A stretch of 64,000 nt of DNA from an uncultured Paracoccus sp. (GTDB lineage: Bacteria; Pseudomonadota; Alphaproteobacteria; Rhodobacterales; Rhodobacteraceae): assembly GCF_945915435.1 (NCBI RefSeq), contig NZ_CAMEFG010000006.1, forward strand, positions 29,467-93,466, given 5' to 3'. The position numbers and the translations under genes were made by a program. Positions 46,483 to 54,457 of this stretch are shown one piece after another. Positions within the stretch are counted from its first letter, which is position 1. The number at the start of each line of letters is the position of its first letter. The notes under the pieces were generated by a model, which ran no database searches, was not told the origin of the DNA, and saw only the letters and a list, made by a program, of their open reading frames with translations.

Positions 46483-47312
46483 TGCGCGACTGGGACGACG
46501 AATTCGCCAATTCGGCCTATATTCCGGGATCGGAAAAGCTGCCCTCGCTGTGGGCCGCGCAGGCGGCCGCCTATCGCCGTTCCGGTGTGCGGATCGAAAC
46601 GGATATCCCTTACGGCCCCGAGCCGCGCCAGAAGCTGGACCTGATCCGGCCCGATGGGCCGTGCCGGGGGCTGCTGGTCTTTGTCCATGGCGGCTTCTGG
46701 CTGGAATGCGGCAAATCCGACTGGACCGATCTGGCCGAGGGCGCGCGCGCCAATGGCTGGGCCGTCGCGCTGCCGGGCTATACCTTGGCCCCCGAGGCCC
46801 GGATTTCGGCGATCACGCGCCAGATCGGCGCGGCGATCGGCAAGGCCGCCACTTTGGTCGATGGGCCGATCCGGCTGGCCGGGCATTCGGCGGGCGGGCA
46901 TCTGGTCACGCGCATGATCTGCCATGACAGCCCGCTGGCGCCCGAAGTTCTGGCGCGGGTGGAAAAAACCGTCTCGATCAGCGGCGTTCACGACCTGCGC
47001 CTGCTGCGGCGAACGAAGATGAACGACGCGTTGCGGCTGGACGAAGCCGAGGCCGCCGTGGAAAGCCCGGCCCTGCGCCTGCCCGCCCCCGGCATGCGCC
47101 TGACCTGCTGGGTCGGTGCGGGTGAACGTCCCGAATTCCTGCGCCAGTCCCGGCTGATGGCGATGATCTGGGACGGGTTTGCGCAAACCGCGCTGGTCGA
47201 GGAACCCGGCCAGGACCATTACTCGATCCTGAAAGGGCTCACCCGCCCGGATTCGCCGCTTGCGACGGAACTGCTTGCCCCCATCCCGACCCCCGCACGG
47301 GATCGCGCCTAG
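46479..47312 (+). CDS. Alpha/beta hydrolase, probable kynurenine formamidase
   Basis: 277 residues. The oxyanion phrase LVFVHGGFWLECGKSDW resembles the HGGYW of arylformamidases and carboxylesterases. The nucleophile serine lies in LAGHSAGGHLVTRM, and the histidine in EEPGQDHYSILKGL. The Asp/Glu of the triad is probably in the CWVGAGERPEF region. It closes the anthranilate operon. Formamidase would complete tryptophan to anthranilate together with kynA and kynU at 17-19 kb, neither of which has a KynB neighbour. An esterase/CoA-ester hydrolase is the alternative. Confidence 0.78.
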   Translation: MMRDWDDEFANSAYIPGSEKLPSLWAAQAAAYRRSGVRIETDIPYGPEPRQKLDLIRPDGPCRGLLVFVHGGFWLECGKSDWTDLAEGARANGWAVALPGYTLAPEARISAITRQIGAAIGKAATLVDGPIRLAGHSAGGHLVTRMICHDSPLAPEVLARVEKTVSISGVHDLRLLRRTKMNDALRLDEAEAAVESPALRLPAPGMRLTCWVGAGERPEFLRQSRLMAMIWDGFAQTALVEEPGQDHYSILKGLTRPDSPLATELLAPIPTPARDRA

Positions 47313-47458
47313 CCTTCCGCAACAGCAGCGACGGCTCTCACCATCTCGCCGGGATCAAAGCCCAGCACTTCCGACAGTCGAGGAAAATCGGCGTTCCCGG
47401 TTTTATACCAAGATGGCGGAGGGAGGTGGCAGGGGAACAGAACCCCATCACGTTCCTA
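47309..47458 (-). pseudogene. C-terminal fragment of an unidentified leftward gene
   Basis: The leftward frame ending in TAG at 47309-47311 stays open for 48 codons up to an in-frame TAG near 47458. It reads like real protein (VLFPCHLPPPSWYKTGNADF, PRLSEVLGFDPGEMVRAVAA, then VAEG). It is convergent with the hydrolase gene, the two stop codons overlap, and it has no start. The upstream part appears to have been replaced by insertion-sequence DNA beginning at about 47459. Family not recognised. Confidence 0.4.
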
Positions 47459-47515
47459 GGGCGTGTTAACACTTGAGCATGTCGACGATGAGGACGAAGT
47501 TCAGGAAAGCCCAGC
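47459..47515 (-). mobile_element. Terminal scrap of another insertion sequence
   Basis: Leftward frame ending in TAA at 47466-47468 reads AFLNFVLIVDMLKC, which looks like a DDE transposase C-terminus, and the outer sequence GGGCGTGTTAACACTTGAG could be its terminal repeat. Only about 57 bases remain before the IS21-type istA reading frame starts. Family not identified. Confidence 0.4.
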
Positions 47516-48811
47516 ATGCTGGACTATTACGAGGGTCATTATCTCAGGCAACCGCTCATGAATGCACATCAGCGGTATATGAGTTATTCGCGCTTCGTTC
47601 GGCTATTGTCTGCGATGCTGAAACAGCGTTCCCCGGAGTACCGGCATCACTATCGCCCCGGTGAGGTGATGCAGATCGATTTCGCCGGGTTCCAGCCGGT
47701 CTACACCAACGCTCGGCACGAACGGGTCAAGTGTACCCTTCTTCTCGTCGTTTTCCCGTTTTTTCAGTACTGTCTGGGCTGGATCATCCCCAGCCAAAAC
47801 CGCGCGGATACGACCCATGGCCTCATTCGCATTTTCGAGGCCCTGAACGGTACCGCCAAGCGGATCACTCTCGACAATTTCAAGGCTGCGATAGACGTTG
47901 CACGAACCAGGCGGAGAGAGGCCAGGATAAACCCGGAGTTTCAGGTATTTCTCGACCACTACGGTATCTCCCCGGACCCGGCACGCGCCGGTGAACCACC
48001 GGACAAGGGTTCGGTCGAAGGCATCGTCAAGCTGGGCCAACGATACTACCAAAGAGTTCTGCAAGACAGGCAGCCACGTTCTATAGCCGAATTGAATGAC
48101 CTGCTACAATTGGCGCTGGACCGTCTGAACCGGAAGGTCATGCGGCGATGGAAGATGTCGCGAACCGAACGGTTCGAGGCCCGAGAAGCCGCCGAACTCC
48201 GACCGCTGCCGGAAACACCCTATGATTACGGCACCTGGAAAGCCAGCATCAAGGTCCAGCGCCATTACCATGTGAATGTCGATGGCCGTGACTACAGCGT
48301 ACCCTACCGCCTCATCGGTGAGGACGTTAGCATCAAGACGACCGCCGCGACTGTCGAAATCTATCACGATTCATCGCTCGTCGCCGTTCATGCCCGCCGG
48401 ATCGTCACGCCGCAGGATGACGCCCCGGTCATCGATCCCGCGCATATGCCTGAAAACCATCGAGCCATGTGGCGCCAAAACCCGGACGCCCTGATCGAGC
48501 GAGCGACCAGCTATAGCCCGACCCTGGGCCGCTTTGTGTCGCTGCACCTGGAGGTCAATGGCAATCCGCGCGCAACCCATAACATGCTGGGTCGGCTTCT
48601 TGAGGTCGGGTCGGTCCACGGAAAGGCAGCCATCGATGCCGCCTGCGTCGAAGCCATCCGGCGCAATCGGGTCAATGCCGACACCCTGCGCCAGATCCTC
48701 GACCGGGGACCGCGCAAGCCACCCCGACGCGAGCCGGGGCCGTCACAACCGCCCACTGACAACGTCCGTGGCGCAGGCTATTATGCGGAGGACGATGACG
48801 ATGCAGCATGA
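47516..48811 (+). CDS. istA: IS21-family transposase IstA, N-terminally truncated
   Basis: 431 residues against about 500 for full IstA. The DDE integrase core begins with RPGEVMQIDFAGFQPVYTN (first Asp), continues with LDNFKAAIDVA (second Asp region) and PPDKGSVEGIVKLGQRYYQR (Glu). The C-terminal beta-barrel domain (DGRDYSVPYRLIGEDVSI) and an acidic tail follow. An in-frame TGA lies at 47489-47491, just before the ATG, and no helix-turn-helix precedes the core. The expected 70-100 N-terminal residues are missing. It overlaps istB by 11 bases, the usual arrangement. Confidence 0.88.
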   Translation: MLDYYEGHYLRQPLMNAHQRYMSYSRFVRLLSAMLKQRSPEYRHHYRPGEVMQIDFAGFQPVYTNARHERVKCTLLLVVFPFFQYCLGWIIPSQNRADTTHGLIRIFEALNGTAKRITLDNFKAAIDVARTRRREARINPEFQVFLDHYGISPDPARAGEPPDKGSVEGIVKLGQRYYQRVLQDRQPRSIAELNDLLQLALDRLNRKVMRRWKMSRTERFEAREAAELRPLPETPYDYGTWKASIKVQRHYHVNVDGRDYSVPYRLIGEDVSIKTTAATVEIYHDSSLVAVHARRIVTPQDDAPVIDPAHMPENHRAMWRQNPDALIERATSYSPTLGRFVSLHLEVNGNPRATHNMLGRLLEVGSVHGKAAIDAACVEAIRRNRVNADTLRQILDRGPRKPPRREPGPSQPPTDNVRGAGYYAEDDDDAA

Positions 48812-49544
48812 ACATGTCGTTGCGCTGGCGCGCGAGCTTTCGTTGGCAGGTTCTGCGGATACGCTGGACCGTCAGGCGAGTAACCCGCTTTATGCCGAGA
48901 TGGTCTTCATCGAAAGGATCGCCTCGCTGTTGATTGCCGAGAAGGAGCGGCGCGCGTCCAGCAGGCTGACACGGATGCTGAGCGAGGCCAAATTGCCGAT
49001 GAAGGCGGTGCCCGAGGAGTTGATCAACACCGAAGCCCGCGGCCTCAAGCCGGTAATCATGCGTGAGCTGCTGCAATGCGCCTGGATTCCGCATGCCTGG
49101 AACATCCTGATCAGCGGCGAGACCGGCACCGGCAAAAGCTGGGTGGCTTGCTGTATCGCCACGGCGGCCATTCGCGCAGGTCATAAGGCCCGATACTTCA
49201 AGGTGTCGGACCTGCTCTACAGCCTGTCGATGACGCTGGAGGACGGGGTATATCTGCGCGAGCGCGAAAAACTGACGAAGTTCAAGCTGTTGATCCTCGA
49301 CGACTTTGGCAAGGTCGCGATGAGCGAAGGCGAGAAATCGATCCTATTCGATATCATCGAAGACCGCGCCGGAACGCTGTCCACCATCATCGTCGGGCAG
49401 CGCCCCTATAACGACTGGCATTCGTTTATCGACAATCCCATCATTGCCGATGCCGTGCTCGACCGTCTGTCGCGGGATCGCCACCATATCAAGCTGCGCG
49501 GCGAATCTCTCCGCCGCCGCGAGGCCAGCTTCAACGACCTCTGA
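48801..49544 (+). CDS. istB: IS21-family helper ATPase IstB
   Basis: 247-residue AAA+ ATPase that assembles on DNA and directs IstA. Walker A is ISGETGTGKSWVACCIATAA, Walker B LLILDDFGKVAMSEGE, sensor region TIIVGQRPYNDWHSFI and arginine finger region ADAVLDRLSRDRHHIKLRG. The start at 48801 is nine bases after GGAGG; ATG 48795 is the alternative. Complete and apparently intact, and lies at the right end of the element. Confidence 0.93.
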   Translation: MQHEHVVALARELSLAGSADTLDRQASNPLYAEMVFIERIASLLIAEKERRASSRLTRMLSEAKLPMKAVPEELINTEARGLKPVIMRELLQCAWIPHAWNILISGETGTGKSWVACCIATAAIRAGHKARYFKVSDLLYSLSMTLEDGVYLREREKLTKFKLLILDDFGKVAMSEGEKSILFDIIEDRAGTLSTIIVGQRPYNDWHSFIDNPIIADAVLDRLSRDRHHIKLRGESLRRREASFNDL

Positions 49545-49658
49545 CCGCATCCTTCTATCCTTCGGCGCCGAATCCTCACGCGATCAGGCGCCGAAGGATC
49601 ACGCGACCGGGTGCGGAATCTTGCCGCAATCGGGTGCCGAAAAGCGCAAGAGCGTGCA

Positions 49659-50347
49659 TTTTGCGTTCTTGCGGGGTGGGATGACGGCGGCAGCGGCACT
49701 TGCGCGCATCATACGCACCGTCTGCGGTGACGCTGCCGATCTCCTGTTCGGGCGGGATCTGATCGAGCAATCCCGGCAGCATGGGGGCGTCGCCGATGCC
49801 ACTGCTGGTGAACTCGACGGCGCGGATCTCAAGCGTTTGCTCATCGATGCTGAGATGAATTTTGCGCTAGACCCGCCGTTTGGGACCGCCATGCTTGCGC
49901 CTTCGTCGGGCAAACAGTCCCCCGGACTGTTTGCTGACCCTCCTCAGTCCATTCGCCTTCACCCTCGACTTTGATGCCGGTGCTGTCGATCAGCAGGTGC
50001 AAAGCCCCTTTGGAGCCGCGATACGGGATGTTCACCGCCAAGGTCTTCTGGCGGCGAGACAGCGTGCTGAAGTCGGGCACCGCCCAGTCCAAGCCGATCA
50101 ACTTCAGCAGGCTCTCGACGAAACCAGTCGTTTGCCGAAGCGCCATGCCGAACAAGACCTTCATTGAGAGGTACGTCTGGATGGCGGCGTCGCTGTAGGT
50201 TTGCTGACGGCCACGCCCGCCTGTCGGCGCGGCATTCCAGGTCGTGTCGGTGTCAAACCAGATCGTCAGCGAGCCGCGGCGCTTGAGTGCTTCATTGTAG
50301 GCCGGCCAGTTCCTGGTCTTGTAGGTCGGAGGTGTGGGTCTGCTCAT
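49659..50347 (-). pseudogene. IS5-family DDE transposase, disrupted
   Basis: Starts MSRPTPPTYKTRNWPAYNEA with good agreement to IS5/IS1031-group transposases down to LLIDSTGIKVEGEGEW. There a short palindromic insert (about 49905-49945) shifts the frame. The text resumes as RKHGGPKRRV, followed by an amber codon where Trp is expected, then IDEQTLEIRAVEFTSSGIGD and PEQEIGSVTADGAYDARKC. A further deletion of roughly 26 bases moves to AAVIPPRKNAK, where IS21 cuts it off. Four separate lesions show old decay. Confidence 0.85.
49910..49934. repeat. Short palindromic insertion inside the IS5 transposase gene
   Basis: Arms GCAAACAGTCC and GGACTGTTTGC are exact reverse complements around CCC. The palindrome and about 10 flanking bases on each side interrupt a normally conserved coding stretch (between EGEW and RKHGG), so it arrived as an insertion of about 45 bases. 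It resembles small dispersed palindromic elements of Rhodobacterales genomes, from memory; no second copy was seen in this window. Confidence 0.65.
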
Positions 50348-50417
50348 GACACCCAGCTACCATGCTGAACTCACGAAATGAATTCCCGCAGGGGTTTGCG
50401 CAACAGAGCCGAACGCA

Positions 50418-50585
50418 ATGGAAATCGTTTTTGGATTCGTCGTCGCCCTCGGTCTTGTCAACGGCACAGTGCAAAGCGGCCATCCGCATATCACGGCTGA
50501 TCCCAGCCCATGCAGCGGCGAACAGGTCGCGGTCGCGTCGCAGATCAATCCGGGCAAGGTCCTCTACACCACCTGCAAATACTGA
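50418..50585 (+). CDS. Small exported hypothetical protein next to the IS5 end
   Basis: 55 residues starting MEIVFGFVVALGLVNGTVQS, a hydrophobic segment that could be a signal peptide or membrane anchor, followed by a short tail with two cysteines (SPCSGEQ and TTCKY). The start is eight bases beyond the IS5 terminal repeat, with no clear ribosome-binding site, so the true 5' end may have been cut by the insertion. It is 35 bases upstream of the next small gene. Family not recognised. Confidence 0.45.
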   Translation: MEIVFGFVVALGLVNGTVQSGHPHITADPSPCSGEQVAVASQINPGKVLYTTCKY

Positions 50586-50620
50586 CCCCGGATCACCAAC
50601 CCCAACCGAAGGAGAAGGCC

Positions 50621-50846
50621 ATGACCAGCAAGAAACCTGATGGAAATTCCAATGCCGCAAAGGATACGCCCGGTATGGAGCGGAACAGCGCCGGGTACAG
50701 GACCGCTGGACGCCCTGCTGACCGAGATCGGCGATGTGCCCGACGAACTCGACGGCCTGTCGCTGGTCAACGCCAGGCGCGAGGCGGACTTCAAGGTCAA
50801 ACAGGCCATCAACGCCCTCAAGGTCCTGCGCAAGCTGTCCGCCTGA
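50621..50846 (+). pseudogene. Small gene with an apparent frameshift
   Basis: AAGGAGAAGGCC precedes the ATG at 50621, giving MTSKKPDGNSNAAKDTPGME. After about 25 codons that frame turns into Arg-rich nonsense. The convincing protein text LDALLTEIGDVPDELDGLSL and VNARREADFKVKQAINALK is in the other frame and ends at 50846. A one-base indel near 50690-50705 would join the two into a protein of about 75 residues. It may be a real frameshift, or the upper frame may simply be the gene from ATG 50640. No function known. Confidence 0.45.
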
Positions 50847-50847
50847 T

Positions 50848-51057
50848 CTAGGTCTGTGGCCATTCCGGCGGGCGGAAGCCTGAGAGGAACCAATGCATGG
50901 CCCGTGCGGCAACCGGGTTGACGCTGCGCGCTGATGATCGGTTGTCGGCCATTTCCCACTTGCGGATCGTCTGCGGTGCGGTGTCCAGCAGAGCGCCCAA
51001 TTCTGATTGGGTCAGGCCCAGCTTGCGCCGGGCCTCTTTGAACTCTTCGGGGGTCAT
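50848..51057 (-). CDS. Small helix-turn-helix (XRE-type) DNA-binding protein
   Basis: 69 residues. FKEARRKLGLTQSELGALLD and TAPQTIRKWEMADN form an XRE-type helix-turn-helix, followed by a short C-terminal tail (ARAMHWFLSGFRPPEWPQT) found in small phage and plasmid regulators. Its start overlaps the stop of the upstream small membrane gene by one base (TAATG), so the two are co-translated. It likely regulates the local phage-like genes. Confidence 0.82.
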   Translation of the reverse strand: MTPEEFKEARRKLGLTQSELGALLDTAPQTIRKWEMADNRSSARSVNPVAARAMHWFLSGFRPPEWPQT

Positions 51058-51224
51058 TATCCGAGGAAGATTTTGACCAGCGCGGCGGTGGCGCCCATCA
51101 GGCCCGCAGCGGCAAGGAACGGTGCCAGGAAAGTGCTGACGCCGATCTGCTTGGTCTTGGCCAGCAGCTTGGCGATTTCAGCGCGCATCTTGTCGTCGGC
51201 GAGGCTTTGTTCTGCGTTGGTCAT
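51057..51224 (-). CDS. Small membrane protein, holin-like
   Basis: 55 residues starting MTNAEQSLADDKMRAEIAKL after GGAGATCGAC. A charged N-terminal helix is followed by one strong membrane segment (FLAPFLAAAGLMGATAALVK) and ends KIFLG. Small one-helix proteins of this type next to XRE regulators occur in prophages, where they can be lysis proteins, and also in type I toxin loci. The role is not proven. Coupled to the downstream HTH gene. Confidence 0.6.
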   Translation of the reverse strand: MTNAEQSLADDKMRAEIAKLLAKTKQIGVSTFLAPFLAAAGLMGATAALVKIFLG

Positions 51225-51375
51225 GTCGATCTCCTTCACTTGGCGGGCTTCATTGCCCTTCGACAAGGATAGATATAGCGCCAATGGCGCTAGTCGTCAA
51301 GGGCTTTCGCTCGATTTTTTCAGAATTCCACAGTCCCGCCACCGCGCGGGGCCTATCCATGCGCAAGGGGGCGCG

Positions 51376-51639
51376 ATGACTGAAATCCGCGAATACTGGC
51401 AGATCATCGTCTCTGCGGTGATCGGCATTGCATGGCTCATCAGACTGGAGGGCAAGGTGACGAAGAACGCTGACGAAGTTGCGCGCCTTGAGCGCCTGAT
51501 CGAACGCGAGCGGGCCGACACGCGTGAGGCGTTTTCGGAACTCAAGGAGATGCAGGCCGAGGCAAACCGCGACATCAAGATCCTGCTGGGGCGTGGTCAT
51601 CAGGTCCACTGGAACGACCGGACGCATCCGCCAAGGTAA
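51376..51639 (+). CDS. Small membrane-anchored coiled-coil protein (phage-like)
   Basis: 87 residues: a short N-terminus, one membrane helix (WQIIVSAVIGIAWLIRL), then a long charged coiled-coil (KVTKNADEVARLERLIERER and ADTREAFSELKEMQAEANRD). This layout is seen in small phage proteins of the spanin/DUF2730 sort. It is divergent from the 51057-51224 gene and followed by a strong terminator. Function inferred only by architecture. Confidence 0.65.
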   Translation: MTEIREYWQIIVSAVIGIAWLIRLEGKVTKNADEVARLERLIERERADTREAFSELKEMQAEANRDIKILLGRGHQVHWNDRTHPPR

Positions 51640-51647
51640 AATTTAAG

Positions 51648-51680
51648 CGCCCCGCCGGGGGTAACCGGACGGGGCGTTTT
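51648..51680 (+). terminator. Rho-independent terminator
   Basis: CGCCCCG and CGGGGCG arms with an inner CCGG...CCGG loop, followed directly by TTTT. It lies nine bases after the stop of the 51376-51639 gene. Strong textbook shape. Confidence 0.85.
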
Positions 51681-51877
51681 CAACCATAGGCACTCGTTAC
51701 GAAACCGATCTAACCTATCCTTGTGTAGGTTTCAAATGGGCACGATTGCCTAGGTAAAACTGCCTACGCGCGCCGGTCGGCCCCGTCCTCTCGGCCAGCA
51801 AGCATTGACCGAAACACAGATTTTCACCCGCGCAGGTCAGCACCTGTCGCGGGTTATCTCACAACATGGAGGCCACG

Positions 51878-52066
51878 ATGCCCAAGTTCCTGACCGCCCT
51901 TTGGGGGCGGATCAAATCCCTGTTCGCCACGCCCACGCGAGCGGTCGGCACAACCGGCGCCGCCCTCGGCGTGGTGGTCGCGATCGGCGTTGACGGCAGC
52001 AGGGCGCCTCGCGATGCTGCAGGGAGCGGAGCGCTCATAGCAGGCGCCGGTTTGGGTCCTGCGTGA
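51878..52066 (+). CDS. Small hydrophobic hypothetical protein, possibly cut at its C-terminus
   Basis: 62 residues from the ATG at 51878, which follows GGAGG. MPKFLTALWGRIKSLFATPT is an amphipathic start, then a membrane segment (GTTGAALGVVVAIGVD), after which the text becomes low-quality (GSRAPRDAAGSGALIAGAG). The change near residue 42 may be another junction of the kind seen to the right. A phage tail or holin-related origin is possible; no family recognised. Confidence 0.45.
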   Translation: MPKFLTALWGRIKSLFATPTRAVGTTGAALGVVVAIGVDGSRAPRDAAGSGALIAGAGLGPA

Positions 52067-52352
52067 CGCTTTCTTTCAGATCGGCGATAAGGGCGGGGAT
52101 CGCACAGCGCGGCGTGAGACTCGGCAACCTGCATATCATCTCCGTTTCCGCAGAATCATCCGATCACGCACATTCCCCCATCATGGCGAGGGTTGAGAGC
52201 CGTTCTTTCGGCGATCATATTTTGCGCAACTGCCGTTCAGGCAAGCATAACGGGCAGGCGCTTCTCCCGATTGTGTCATTTGCCACGCGAGTAGGAGCTT
52301 TTCAAATTTCATCATACTTCTGGCCTCAGCAATCTCGGTCCGAACCCCAAGC
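52067..52352. other. Non-coding stretch ahead of the urease remnant
   Basis: About 290 bases with somewhat lower GC. No supported gene. It abruptly gives way to urease alpha coding text at about 52353, so a recombination junction lies there. Confidence 0.4.
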
Positions 52353-53222
52353 GGACATGCCCCTGACCTGATGCGGGTCTGCTCCGAGCCGAACATCCTG
52401 ACCTCGTCGACCAGTCCGACGAACCCCTACACGGTCAATACCGTGGCCGAGCATCTCGACATGCTGATGGTCTGCCACCACCTCGACCGCAACATCCCCG
52501 AGGACGAAGCCTTCGCCGCCAGCCGCATCCGCGCCACCACCATTGCCGCCGAGGGCGTGATGCACGACCTGGGTGCGATCTCGATGATGACCTCGGACAG
52601 TCAGGCCATGGGCCGCGCGGGCGAGGTGATCAGCCGCACCTGGCAGATCGCCGACCAGATGAAGCGCCAGCGCGGCGGTCTGGCCGAGGATGGGTCCGGC
52701 AACGACAACTACCGTATCCGCCGCTATGTCGCCAAGTACACGATCAACGGCGCCATCGCGCATGGCATGGGCCATCTGATCGGTTCGGTCGAGAAGGGCA
52801 AACTCGCGGACCTGGTGATATGGCGCCCGGATTTCTTTGGAGCGCGGCCCGAGATGGTGCTGAAAGGTGGCTTCATCGCCGTCGCCCAGAACGGCGATGC
52901 CAATGCCTCGATCCCGACGCCGCAGCCCTATATCATGCGGCCGATGTTCGGCGGCACGGGCAAGGGGCTGAAGGGCACCTCGGTTCTGTTCGTCAGCGAG
53001 GCTTCGATAAGTGAAGGTCAGGTTCTGTCTTACGGTCTCGACAAACGGATCGAGCCGGTGCGCCGCTGCCGCGGCCTCGGCAAGGCCGACATGAAGCTGA
53101 ACGACGCGCTGCCGAAGATCATGGTCGACCCGAAGACCTATGAGGTAACGGCCGACGGTGAACTGATCACCTGCGAGCCCGCATCGGTCGTGCCGCTGGC
53201 GCGTCGCTACGCGCTGTTCTGA
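52353..53222 (+). pseudogene. ureC: C-terminal half of urease subunit alpha (UreC)
   Basis: About 289 codons compared with roughly 570 in full UreC. Homology starts at [16 protein letters not shown] without a start codon; the first ATG is at 52371. Retained motifs are [40 protein letters not shown] with active-site His, and [14 protein letters not shown] with the catalytic Asp. The nickel ligands and carbamylated lysine of the N-terminal half are gone, and no ureA, ureB or accessory genes are near. It cannot be an active urease and is a transferred or deletion-derived fragment. Confidence 0.88.
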
Positions 53223-53581
53223 AGTCAATAAAGAAAAGTGGGAGAGGCCGATAAAAATGGCCTCCCATTAAAACCTGTAACCAGATCGTCCGACTGTGGT
53301 TGGGGCTGTTTCCACTGCCGCGAATGCCCGTTTGGCTGCCCCGTCAAATCCTAGTTAACCAGTATACGCTGAGCAACGCCTACCGGCAGCTTTGTCTCGC
53401 ACAGCCGCCATCATGGCCGCGACTTCGCTGCGGTGCATTCGAACGTCCGCTTAAGGGGATTCGGCCTCGCGCTATCGGTGAAGGCCAACCCGTCCGCAAT
53501 GGACCGACCACGTATTTCGACTGGCTTGCGGATAACCATGCAAGCGATGCCGTGCTTCATTTCCCCCCACAGCCACGCGTC
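53223..53581. other. Intergenic stretch with a hairpin after ureC
   Basis: No gene seen in about 360 bases. At 53239-53267 the arms TGGGA(GA)GGCC and GGCCTCCCA form a bulged hairpin in an A-rich context, probably the native ureC terminator carried along with the fragment. Confidence 0.5.
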
Positions 53582-54457
53582 TCAGGCGCTCAGCCGGGCC
53601 TCTCGCATATCGCGGCCGGGTGGAGTGCCGAACAGGCGGGCGTAGTCGCGGGTGAATTGCGGCACGCTCTCATAGCCCACGACATGGGCGGCATGGCTGA
53701 TCGTGGCGCCCTGGGCCAACATCAAGCGGCGCGCCTCGATCAGCCGCAGTTGCTTCTGGAACTGCAGCGGCGAAAGGGTGGTGATGGCGCGGAAATGCTG
53801 GTGGAACGAGGATTCGCTCATCCCTGCCACCGCGGCCAGATCGGTGATGCGCAGTATGTTCGCGTAGTCCTGCCGGATCACAGCCACCGCTCGAGCGATA
53901 CGTTGGGCATGGCTGTCGGCCGCACCAAGCGCCCGGATCGCGGCGCCGTGGTGGCCTGTCAGCAGCCAGTAGTGCATTTCGCGCAAAAACGCGTCGCCCA
54001 GGACCGGCAGTGCGGCAGGCCGATCAAGAAGGCGCATCAGCCGCAGCGCAGCATCGGTCACATCCGGGTCGGCAGGCTCGATCCGGACCGGGGCGGTATC
54101 GCTCGTGCGCATATCGGCCTCGACCGAAAGCGCACGCAACAGGGCCGGATCCAGTTCCAGCGCCAGCGCGTAATAGGGAGTGACGGGGCTCGCCTCGGTG
54201 ATCTGGCTGATGGTCGGCACATCGGCGGTGATCACCAGCGCCTCGCCCGCGGCATAGTCGAAGCTGGTCGCGCCCATCGTCACCCGCTTGCGACCCTGAA
54301 GGCAAATCGCCACCACCGGCTTCTGCACCGCCACCTGCAACTCGCCGGGACGGAGTTGACGCACCACGCCCAGGCCGCGAAATGGGGTCGGCGCATACCC
54401 GAAGCGGTCGGCATGGGCATCGGCATGGCGGCGGACAAGATCGAGAAGGCTGGGCAT
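53582..54457 (-). CDS. AraC-family transcriptional regulator (AraC_N/YqhC type)
   Basis: 291 residues from MPSLLDLVRRHADAHADRFG. The N-terminal domain is the cupin-like AraC_N type (VVAICLQGRKRVTMGATSFDY split after VMG). The C-terminal double helix-turn-helix shows ILRITDLAAVAGMSESSFHQ and GATISHAAHVVGYESVPQFT. A TTG 57 bases upstream could extend it. It is divergent from an SDR gene start at 54628, the usual partner of such regulators, but that SDR is now only a stub. Confidence 0.9.
   Translation of the reverse strand: MPSLLDLVRRHADAHADRFGYAPTPFRGLGVVRQLRPGELQVAVQKPVVAICLQGRKRVTMGATSFDYAAGEALVITADVPTISQITEASPVTPYYALALELDPALLRALSVEADMRTSDTAPVRIEPADPDVTDAALRLMRLLDRPAALPVLGDAFLREMHYWLLTGHHGAAIRALGAADSHAQRIARAVAVIRQDYANILRITDLAAVAGMSESSFHQHFRAITTLSPLQFQKQLRLIEARRLMLAQGATISHAAHVVGYESVPQFTRDYARLFGTPPGRDMREARLSA

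Larger units (their letters stand above)
47516..49658 (+). mobile_element. IS21-family element, left end missing
   Basis: Contains istA and istB. The right end carries short subterminal repeats (GGTGCCGAA, GCGTGA and GGCGCCGAA-type words between 49560 and 49658) and probably stops at about 49658 (AGCGTGCA), because immediately beyond it the coding text of an IS5-type transposase resumes. The left end and the N-terminal helix-turn-helix region of IstA are absent, so the element is probably no longer mobile on its own. Confidence 0.75.
49659..50410 (-). mobile_element. IS5-family element, one end replaced by the IS21 element
   Basis: The outer end at 50391-50410 reads, on the minus strand, GGCTCTGTTGCGCAAACCCC, an IS5/IS1031-type terminal repeat, 44 bases before the transposase start. 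The other end is lost at about 49659, where IS21 sequence begins inside the transposase reading frame (after ...PPRKNAK). About two thirds of a roughly 1-kb element remains. Confidence 0.75.

Noticed and set aside
51700..51775. Short repeated words around CCTATCCTTGTGTAGG and GCCTAGGTAAAACTGCCTAC as a possible attachment site or iteron cluster
   Set aside because: Only partial and unequal matches; no second copy was found near the recombinase or the region's ends.
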